A stretch of 64,000 nt of DNA, taken from assembly GCF_902827225.1 (NCBI RefSeq), contig NZ_LR792632.1:1445030-1509029 (forward strand), given 5' to 3'. Position 1 is the first letter of the stretch; every line of letters begins with the position of its first letter. The notes under the pieces are model-generated. The model was not told the DNA's origin and did not search any database. It saw only the letters and a list, made by a program, of their open reading frames with translations. This document shows, in pieces, positions 57,888 through 64,000 of this stretch. The translations under genes were made by a program, and so were the position numbers. Source of the stretch: Methanocaldococcus lauensis (GTDB lineage Archaea; AGJL01; Methanococci; Methanococcales; Methanocaldococcaceae).

Positions 57888-58825
57888 AATTTTCCCTTTT
57901 CTATAAAGTGATAAAACTTATCATTATCCCAATTTCCAAAATATACATATTTTCCTTTTAAATTTAAATAATTTAATGTTAAGTTATCTTTTAAATAAAT
58001 TAGCTTTGGAACTTTTGCATAAACTGAAATATCTCCCCTATTAACAAATATAAAAAATGGTTTTAGAAAATCTATCTTTTTATTATTATAGGCAATATTA
58101 ACCAAAGTTGGATAATATTTTAGTTCAATTCCTTCCCCAAACAAACCAAGGATTTTATCCCATATTGACTGTTTAATATAAATATACTGACATTTAAAGT
58201 TTTTGTTATTAAATTTTAAGTTAAAGTAATTTATTTCATAACTATCTAATTTTTTCTTAAATAAGATAATTTTCTTTGCCAATTTCTTCTTATACTTTTT
58301 AATGTCTCTCTCATCAGGTAATTCTTCATTAATTATCAATTTTTTTACTTTCTTTTTCTTACCAATTTTGTACATTCCATTTAAAGCAGAAACATATTCT
58401 TTTAAATTCATTTCTTTAAAATAATACTCTTTTCCAAAAATCAAATGAGGTATATAACTAACATATTCTTTTGGAACCATACATATACATTTTTTTATGA
58501 ATTCATTTCCTAATTTTATCTTCTCTTTGTAGTTTAAAGAGTTTAATGTATCTCTTGGAGATCGCCCAATACTCTTTAAAAATAAAATGCTTTCTTTCTC
58601 TTCCCTAAATACAGGAATTTCATTAAAAAATAGCAAAGTTTTAAATAATGGATAATTTTTTCCATAGAATAACAAATCATCCTTCTCAATAATATTAAAT
58701 TTTTTAAGATTAATATTTTTAAATTTGTCAAATTCATTTAGATAAGTTAATTTTAATATATAAGTAAAATCCTTTGCATCTTCATGTTTTTGCATAATTT
58801 CCTCACAAAGTTTATCAAAACTCAT
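57884..58825 (-). CDS. Conserved hypothetical protein, lysine-rich
   Basis: 313 residues, cytoplasmic, very rich in Lys, Phe, Tyr and Leu (IGKKKKVKKLIINEEL). No signal peptide, membrane helix or recognised motif. The ATG at 58825 is six bases after AAGTG, in frame with a GTG three codons upstream. Coupled by overlap to the anchored protein downstream, so the pair may act at the cell surface region. Not recognised. Confidence 0.6.
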   Translation of the reverse strand: MSFDKLCEEIMQKHEDAKDFTYILKLTYLNEFDKFKNINLKKFNIIEKDDLLFYGKNYPLFKTLLFFNEIPVFREEKESILFLKSIGRSPRDTLNSLNYKEKIKLGNEFIKKCICMVPKEYVSYIPHLIFGKEYYFKEMNLKEYVSALNGMYKIGKKKKVKKLIINEELPDERDIKKYKKKLAKKIILFKKKLDSYEINYFNLKFNNKNFKCQYIYIKQSIWDKILGLFGEGIELKYYPTLVNIAYNNKKIDFLKPFFIFVNRGDISVYAKVPKLIYLKDNLTLNYLNLKGKYVYFGNWDNDKFYHFIEKGKL

Positions 58826-58904
58826 GGATTTCACTTTAATTATTCCTATAAATACTAAGCGAGTTAGTAGGAAGTTTCAGTTTTTGGTTATATCTTCATT
58901 AATA

Positions 58905-59249
58905 TTATTTACCTAACTCTTCTAATATATTTAAAACTTCTTCCTTTAATTTAGGAATATCTTTTTTAACAACCTCCCAAGTTAAACCTAAGTCAACTCC
59001 AAAATATTTATGAATTAAAATATCTCTCATCCCAGCAATTTCTTTCCATGGAATATGACTATATTTCTCTTTAAATTCCGCAGGTAAATTTTTAACAGCC
59101 TCTCCAATGATCTCAATTCTTCTAATAACAGCATCCTGTAAAAATTTTGATGTAAAAAACTCTTCCTCAGATTTATCTTTTGTATATTCTTCAATAAGTT
59201 CAATACTTTCTAAGATATGGTTAAGATAAACTTTTACATCCTTATTCAT
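58905..59249 (-). CDS. hepT: HepT-like ribonuclease toxin (DUF86)
   Basis: 114 residues, all alpha-helical HEPN fold. The HEPN catalytic motif R-x4-H-x-Y is present in RDILIHKYFG. Its start overlaps the stop of the nucleotidyltransferase gene by four bases, the classic MntA-HepT arrangement, where MntA is the antitoxin that can adenylylate HepT at the motif tyrosine. Confidence 0.9.
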   Translation of the reverse strand: MNKDVKVYLNHILESIELIEEYTKDKSEEEFFTSKFLQDAVIRRIEIIGEAVKNLPAEFKEKYSHIPWKEIAGMRDILIHKYFGVDLGLTWEVVKKDIPKLKEEVLNILEELGK

Positions 59250-59527
59250 AATATATCCACCGCTTCCTTTAAAATTCTATCTTTTAAGAGTGGATGAATT
59301 GAATTGTAAGTTAATAAATCAACTTTTTTTCCTAAAACCTCTTCAAGTTCATATTTTAATCTAACCAAATCTAATAAACTTTTTCCTTTTCCAAATTCTA
59401 CTAAAATATCCACATCTGATGTGTCCTTTTGCTCCCCCCTTGCATAACTACCGAATATTGATGCCCTTTTAACTCCATGCTTTAATAAAATTGGAATAAT
59501 TTTTGCCTTAATTTCATTAACATTCAT
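59246..59527 (-). CDS. mntA: MntA-like minimal nucleotidyltransferase antitoxin
   Basis: 93 residues. The nucleotidyltransferase motif GSYARGEQKDTSDVD (GS-x10-DxD) is intact, so it may be active. The ATG at 59527 follows AGTGATTTCT; an in-frame GTG is part of that site. Overlaps hepT by four bases and lies 23 bases downstream of rio2. Confidence 0.88.
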   Translation of the reverse strand: MNVNEIKAKIIPILLKHGVKRASIFGSYARGEQKDTSDVDILVEFGKGKSLLDLVRLKYELEEVLGKKVDLLTYNSIHPLLKDRILKEAVDIL

Positions 59528-59550
59528 AGAAATCACTCTTTTTTAATACT

Positions 59551-60444
59551 TTATTTTCCAGTTATGTATTTGTGAATATAATCTACATTAATATTTTCAT
59601 CCTCTTTATCAATCTTATACTTTTTGAAGTATCTTATTACATTCCAAATATCTCTCTTTAAGTAGAATTCAGCATCTGGATGATATGTAGGAATTGCTTG
59701 AGGCCAATCTATAATAACAAAATCTCTACTCTCATCTAATAAGATGTTGAATTCACTCAAATCACCATGTATATAGCCAATTTTATAAGCTTTTTTAACC
59801 TCTTCAATAATCTTCCAGAATAAATCTCTAATTTCCTCTATACTCATAAATTCTGATAAATCTAATCTTTTCAGCTCTTCACCAACAACTTTGCCCATAA
59901 TTATAGCATGTCTGTTCCATTCTATTGGTTCAGGAACTTTAACTACTGGAAAAAGCTCATTTAAAATCTCAAATTCTTGTTGAGCTGTTAATCTTGAAAC
60001 ATAGAGCCAGCTTATATGATGTTTATCAGCTAAATATCCCCTATATCTTTTTCCTCTTGTAAAGCATGTTCTTCCATGCTTATGGAATTTTAAAACAGCC
60101 TCTCTTCCATCTTCTAACAATACATTATAAACATCTCCCTCCTTACCAACTCCCAACTTGTTGCCTATTGCCTTTAAGATACCTTTTTTAACAAATGCAT
60201 TTACAGCTAAGGCATCATAACCTCCCATTGATACAGCATAACCATAAACACTTCTAACAACAAATCCAAATTTATTTAATCTTTTTAATCTATACAACAC
60301 ATCCTTTTCTGGCATCTTTGCTTTTCTAACTATCTCATCTAATGGCACCCATTCATGATATCTCATTGACAGTTCTATAATTTTTAATATTTTAAAATCT
60401 TCATCTTGTGCCTGTTTTAAACATTCAATTAGTTTTTTAATTAT
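59551..60444 (-). CDS. rio2: RIO2-type serine/threonine kinase, apparent ATA start
   Basis: Atypical kinase; homologues act in maturation of the small ribosomal subunit. 297 residues in the extended reading: an N-terminal winged helix, ATP-binding GVGKEGDVYNV, catalytic IHGDLSEFNILL and metal-site IIDWPQA. The first ATG (60366) would remove about 26 residues of the winged helix and has no ribosome site. Upstream in frame an ATA at 60444 is exactly six bases after GGAGGGG, so a non-canonical start is proposed. Confidence 0.88.
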   Translation of the reverse strand: MIKKLIECLKQAQDEDFKILKIIELSMRYHEWVPLDEIVRKAKMPEKDVLYRLKRLNKFGFVVRSVYGYAVSMGGYDALAVNAFVKKGILKAIGNKLGVGKEGDVYNVLLEDGREAVLKFHKHGRTCFTRGKRYRGYLADKHHISWLYVSRLTAQQEFEILNELFPVVKVPEPIEWNRHAIIMGKVVGEELKRLDLSEFMSIEEIRDLFWKIIEEVKKAYKIGYIHGDLSEFNILLDESRDFVIIDWPQAIPTYHPDAEFYLKRDIWNVIRYFKKYKIDKEDENINVDYIHKYITGK

Positions 60445-60555
60445 GATTATCCCCTCCTTTCATGTTAATTTAGTATTTTATAACAATATAATAATTAAAA
60501 TAAAACTCTTTTTATTGCATTCCATACTAAGAAAGATTAAGGTATTAAAGTTCCT

Positions 60556-60995
60556 TTAATAGGATTTAAAAATAAGATATTTCTCTTTAATAATTGTATA
60601 ATTTTCCTTAAATAGAGACTTTGCCTTAACAGCTTCATTATATAATCCTTTGTCATCCACTTTAACTTCTTCTAAAAAGTATTTCAATTTTGAAATTTCT
60701 ATTTTTAACATTTCATTTAAAATTTCTATCAAATCCTTAAACTTACCATAAAATTGTTGCTAAGAATGCACCGCAAAGTTATCTATACTAACTACATTCT
60801 TCCCTCTAAAATCTATAAAAAATGGTATATACTTATATTTATCTAATCTATTTGCTATAACCTTCCTAATCATTGCTGATTTCCCACTATTTATAGGACT
60901 ATTTACGTAAATAAAATTTCTATAATGGATAGAATTTCTTTTATTTCCTTTTCTCTGTTAAAGAATTTCACAATTTCATCAAGATTATTTTTCAA
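60556..60995 (-). pseudogene. Decayed archaeal ATPase (MJ-type AAA) gene
   Basis: Minus-strand fragments: KFFNREKEIKEILSIIE, then a frameshift to NFIYVNSPINSGKSAMIRKV, which carries a Walker A-like SPINSGKS, then YKYIPFFIDFRGKNVVS, a stop codon (after VHS), and a last helical piece ending FKSY. This is the order of the archaeal ATPase family common in Methanocaldococcus, with the Walker B region lost. It occupies most of the 575 bases between rio2 and hemL. Confidence 0.65.
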
Positions 60996-61019
60996 ATATT
61001 ATTTAAAATAAAAATAAAT

Positions 61020-62300
61020 TTATTCTAATCCTCTAAACACATCTTCTATAGCCTTTATTGTCTTATCAACAACTTCATCATCATGTTTTATTGAAGTAAA
61101 GCAACATTCAAATTGTGATGGGGGAACAAAAACTCCCCTCTCTAATAACCCCCAGAAATATTTCATATATTTCTCAACATCACTCTGCTTAGCTATTTCA
61201 TAATTTAAAACCTCATTTTCATTGAAATATATTTGGAACATTGAAGCAATGTTATAAACCTTAGCCTTAATATTGTATTTATCAGCTAACTCTCTTAAAG
61301 TGTCTGCCAATATCTTAGCCGTTCTTGAAGTTTCTCTATAAAATTTATCATCCAATTGTTTAAGTGTGGCGATTCCAGCAGTTATTGATATTGGATTTCC
61401 GTTGAATGTTCCTGCCTGATATATTGGACCTAATGGGGAAAACTGCTCCATAATCTCTTTTTTCCCAACAATAGCTCCAATTGGGAACCCTCCACCCAAT
61501 ATTTTACCCAAAGTAGCAATATCTGGAACTACCCCAAAATATTCCTGAGCTCCTCCCTTAGCTAACCTAAATCCAGTTATAACTTCATCAAATATTAATA
61601 AAATGTCATTTTCCTCAGTTATTTCTCTTAAAAATTTTAAATAACCTTCTTTTGGTAAGATACATCCAACATTCCCCATTACTGGCTCAACTATAATACA
61701 GGCAATCTCATCTTTATTTTCATTTATTGCTTTTTTTACAGCACCTTCATCATTAAATGGAATTAAGATAGTATTTTTTGTAGTTTCTTCTGGAATTCCT
61801 GGAGAGTTAGGATGTCCATGAGTTAAAGCTCCACTACCACTCTTAACTAAAACATAATCATGAGCTCCATGATAAGCTCCATCAAATTTTATAATCTTTT
61901 TTCTTCCAGTAACTCCTCTTGCCAATCTTATTGCTGACATCGTTGCTTCAGTCCCAGAATTGACAAATCTCACAATCTCTGCACAAGGTACTCTTTTAAC
62001 AACTTCCTTAGCTAAAATAATCTCTTTCTCTGTAGGACATCCATATGCTGTTCCTAACTCAAGTTGCTCTTTAACAGCTTCAATAATCTTTTCATTTGCA
62101 TGACCTAAAACCATAGGACCATAAGCTAAACAGTAATCAATATATTTATTTCCATCAACATCAAATAGATAACAATCTTTAGCTTTTTCAACGAAAAATG
62201 GATATGGCTTAAAGTATCTGACAGGACTATTAACTCCCCCTACTAAGTATTTTTTTGCCTCTTCAAATAATTCTTTTGATTTTTCCATTTTTAATGCCAT
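61020..62300 (-). CDS. hemL: Glutamate-1-semialdehyde 2,1-aminomutase
   Basis: PLP enzyme forming 5-aminolevulinate for tetrapyrroles (F430, cobamides, heme-like factors). 426 residues: [43 protein letters not shown], and the PLP lysine in [15 protein letters not shown]. The ATG at 62300 is six bases after GGTG; another ATG four codons earlier overlaps that site. Confidence 0.96.
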   Translation of the reverse strand: MALKMEKSKELFEEAKKYLVGGVNSPVRYFKPYPFFVEKAKDCYLFDVDGNKYIDYCLAYGPMVLGHANEKIIEAVKEQLELGTAYGCPTEKEIILAKEVVKRVPCAEIVRFVNSGTEATMSAIRLARGVTGRKKIIKFDGAYHGAHDYVLVKSGSGALTHGHPNSPGIPEETTKNTILIPFNDEGAVKKAINENKDEIACIIVEPVMGNVGCILPKEGYLKFLREITEENDILLIFDEVITGFRLAKGGAQEYFGVVPDIATLGKILGGGFPIGAIVGKKEIMEQFSPLGPIYQAGTFNGNPISITAGIATLKQLDDKFYRETSRTAKILADTLRELADKYNIKAKVYNIASMFQIYFNENEVLNYEIAKQSDVEKYMKYFWGLLERGVFVPPSQFECCFTSIKHDDEVVDKTIKAIEDVFRGLE

Positions 62301-62324
62301 ATTTTCCACCATATAATTTTTATT

Positions 62325-62600
62325 TTAAATTAAGCCGTTAAACTTCAATACCCAAACAACAATTGCCACTAAAAAAAATGGTAGAACTCCACAGCCAAGC
62401 CACTGTTTTTGAGTTAAACTCTCTTCTCCAAATAATTTAGCAGAAATGTGCCCAAAAATCACAGATCCAATAAATAAAAATATTAAAGTGGTAATTCCGC
62501 TAAATATTCCCAAACCTGATGTATATACATAATTAGCAAAATATCCAAAAATAATTCCACCAACTGTATGAATTAAGCAACATTTTCCTTCTAAATCCAT
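62325..62600 (-). CDS. Small membrane protein, unknown
   Basis: 91 residues with three membrane helices: about 8-25, 30-52 and 68-86. Two cysteines near the start (GKCCLIH) stand out. ATG follows GAGAGGGAATAAT. Tightly placed between hemL (24 bases) and the next small gene (1 base), so the three are probably co-transcribed. Family not recognised with confidence. Confidence 0.65.
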   Translation of the reverse strand: MDLEGKCCLIHTVGGIIFGYFANYVYTSGLGIFSGITTLIFLFIGSVIFGHISAKLFGEESLTQKQWLGCGVLPFFLVAIVVWVLKFNGLI

Positions 62601-62601
62601 A

Positions 62602-62841
62602 TTATTCCCTCTCTATATTTTCTATTATATAAATTTCAATTTTTTCCTTAGGTCTTTTAGAATTTGTAAAAGAGTAATCTACTACAACTTCAACATCTTC
62701 ATTAGCCCAAAATTCTTTATTTTTTAATATTTTATCTCCAACTTCAAGCAAAAATGCAAACTTTCTCTTAGTTTTTAGAGAACCTTTATCTATCTCAATA
62801 ACTTCTTTTTTGCATATTGGTTTTATTATAGAGTAATGCAT
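62602..62841 (-). CDS. Small hypothetical protein
   Basis: 79 residues, soluble, alternating beta strands with many Lys and Glu (FAFLLEVGDKILKNKEFW). ATG follows AAAAGGGATAAAT. One base before the small membrane protein gene. No family recognised; the clear ribosome site and operon position support it. Confidence 0.6.
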   Translation of the reverse strand: MHYSIIKPICKKEVIEIDKGSLKTKRKFAFLLEVGDKILKNKEFWANEDVEVVVDYSFTNSKRPKEKIEIYIIENIERE

Positions 62842-62904
62842 ATTTATCCCTTTTTGCTAATTAAAACAAAAAATTAAAATAAAATTAAAATTTATAATAT
62901 AATT

Positions 62905-63828
62905 TTACTCGTTGTATGCCTTTTCTAATGGAGGAACAACCTGTTTCTTTCTTGACATTACTCCTTCTAAGAATACACTGTTTCCTTCTAATTTAACATT
63001 AAATGCTTTCTCAAACATCTCCTTATTACCAACAACCAATGCCTCACTACCTTCTTTCATAATATCAGTTATCAAAAAGACAATCAAATCATAGCCCTCA
63101 TTTTTCAACTTCTCCTCTAATAATTTATATATATCTTCTTTTTTACTCTCAACCTCACTGACATCTATAACCTCTACCTGCCCAATTCCAACCTTCTTTC
63201 CATTGAAATCAAAGTTTTTGAAGTCCATATTAATAATTTCTTCTGGTTTCAACTTACCAACAACTGACTTAGCCTTTAAAATTTCCATTCCAAATTCGTC
63301 TATGTTGCTTATTCCAGCAATCTCAGCTAACTTTTTAGCCATCTCTTTATCTAATTCTGTTGTCGTTGGTGATTTAAACAAAACTGTATCTGATATTATT
63401 GCACTCAACAATAAACCAGCTAAATCTGCTCCTAATTTTTTCTTTTTCCCACCAATTAACTCAATGGCATCTTTGAAGTAGAGTTCTGCTATAACTGTTG
63501 CTGTTGAACCAACTGGCTTAGCATAGTATAAAATTGGCTCAGCTGTTGTTAAACCAACTTTGTGGTGGTCAATAATTCCTATTAATTTCCCTTCTTCTAA
63601 ATCATCAAAGCTTTGGCTCTTTTCTGAGTGGTCAACTAAAATTATTTCTTTGCCTTTAGCTGATGTTATTAGCTCTGGTTCCATAACTCCAAATTTTCTC
63701 AAAACAAACTCTGTTTCTGGATTTATATCCCCTTGTCTTGCAGGATAACAATCTAAGAAGTAAGCTAAAACAATAGCTGATGCTATACTATCAGTATCTG
63801 GATTTTTGTGCCCTACTACATACCTCAC
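62905..63828 (-). CDS. ppaC: Manganese-dependent inorganic pyrophosphatase (family II)
   Basis: Splits pyrophosphate, pulling forward biosynthetic reactions, including the ATP sulfurylase reaction. 307 residues, DHH superfamily: GHKNPDTDS, LVDHSE, IIDHHK and the C-terminal GVMSRKKQVVPPL with substrate-binding SRKKQ. The GTG start at 63828 is five bases after GGGTG. Divergent from the RNA gene at the right edge. Confidence 0.95.
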   Translation of the reverse strand: MRYVVGHKNPDTDSIASAIVLAYFLDCYPARQGDINPETEFVLRKFGVMEPELITSAKGKEIILVDHSEKSQSFDDLEEGKLIGIIDHHKVGLTTAEPILYYAKPVGSTATVIAELYFKDAIELIGGKKKKLGADLAGLLLSAIISDTVLFKSPTTTELDKEMAKKLAEIAGISNIDEFGMEILKAKSVVGKLKPEEIINMDFKNFDFNGKKVGIGQVEVIDVSEVESKKEDIYKLLEEKLKNEGYDLIVFLITDIMKEGSEALVVGNKEMFEKAFNVKLEGNSVFLEGVMSRKKQVVPPLEKAYNE

Positions 63829-63860
63829 TCTCTCACCCTCATAATTTTGTTTAGCTAAAT

Positions 63861-63869
63861 TTTATATAA
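63861..63869 (+). promoter_or_regulatory. TATA box of the right-edge RNA gene
   Basis: TTTATATAA is centred about 27 bases before the first base of a GC-rich structured stretch (63892), the normal archaeal TATA-to-start distance. It drives rightward transcription, away from ppaC. Confidence 0.6.
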
Positions 63870-63891
63870 CTGCTTAAAGATATATATCTAT

Positions 63892-64000
63892 CCCCAACGA
63901 ACCGACCCACATGGAGCATATCCATAGAGGTTGCGATGATAGCGGGTTCGAAGTTGGGGGAACAGTAAAGGAGGTCAGGGCGAGTCGTGGGAGAGAGCTT
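63892..64000 (+). ncRNA. GC-rich structured non-coding RNA, 3' end outside window
   Basis: About 56% G+C by hand count, in a genome of very low G+C; in hyperthermophiles this marks structured RNA genes. CCCCAACGAACC (63892-63903) pairs with GGTTCG-AAG-TTGGGG (63945-63959), a 12-bp stem with a three-base bulge. Inside, ATGGA (63911-63915) pairs with TCCAT (63921-63925). The gene runs off the window. It is not a tRNA. SRP RNA, RNase P RNA and the Hgc RNAs of Methanocaldococcus are candidates; I cannot choose. Confidence 0.65.

Noticed and set aside
63892..63959. tRNA gene, because of GGTTCGAA resembling a T-loop
   Set aside because: The base after the loop is not the invariant C, there is no cloverleaf, and the outer stem is 12 bp with a bulge.

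Overview
The window comes from a very AT-rich, methane-producing archaeon of the Methanocaldococcus/Methanocaldococcaceae type. Diagnostic genes are formylmethanofuran:tetrahydromethanopterin formyltransferase (Ftr), coenzyme M synthesis (ComA, ComD, ComE), homoisocitrate dehydrogenase AksF, an F420-hydrogenase-type maturation protease, and archaeal EF-2, EF-1A, S10, RadB, Sec61-beta, Taw1 and RIO2. Many proteins look near-identical to M. jannaschii proteins I remember, but blocks that are far apart there are joined here, so this is a different species with a rearranged chromosome. Starts were chosen with the strong GGAGGTGAT-type ribosome sites, usually 5-6 nt before the start codon. This moved many starts inward from the longest reading frame.

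Layout. 1-3.8 kb: EF-2 (cut by the window edge), EF-1A and S10. 3.9-9.9 kb: EngB GTPase, a DUF211 protein, Ftr, an unknown, and the polyamine set (arginine decarboxylase, SAM decarboxylase, spermidine synthase, agmatinase). 9.9-16.6 kb: a secreted protein with signal peptidase I, Taw1, the coenzyme M genes, RadB, hydrogenase protease, PyrF and SerB. 16.8-23.2 kb: a surface protein, aspartate dehydrogenase, a zinc ribbon, CoaBC, SecG, GlyA, AksF and a flippase-like membrane protein. 23.4-26.2 kb: a nickel/cobalt ECF transporter. 26.2-31.4 kb: a zinc-ribbon/permease/CPKC-protein operon, a PgpA/CobZ-like enzyme, a TGS-domain GTPase and GalU.

31.6-58.8 kb is a large cell-surface glycan region. 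UDP-glucose from GalU can become UDP-glucuronate and UDP-galacturonate. A second sugar dehydrogenase, an asparagine-synthetase-like amidotransferase, several glycosyl- and methyltransferases and a Wzx-like flippase follow. A full nonulosonic (pseudaminic/legionaminic-type) acid pathway lies on the minus strand. In the middle (39.0-44.7 kb) lies a sulfation module: a PAPS-dependent sulfotransferase, ATP sulfurylase, APS kinase, a DHH phosphoesterase that is a good candidate PAP phosphatase, and a TauE/SafE anion permease. Together these could make, use and recycle PAPS, and they suggest a sulfated acidic surface glycan. This is the most interesting system in the window.

58.9-64.0 kb: a HepT/MntA toxin-antitoxin pair, RIO2 kinase, a decayed archaeal ATPase gene, HemL, two small unknowns, manganese pyrophosphatase, and the 5' part of a GC-rich structured RNA gene at the right edge. 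Two genes (signal peptidase, RIO2) appear to use the non-canonical start codons ATT and ATA. No CRISPR array, tRNA, rRNA or intact insertion sequence was seen.
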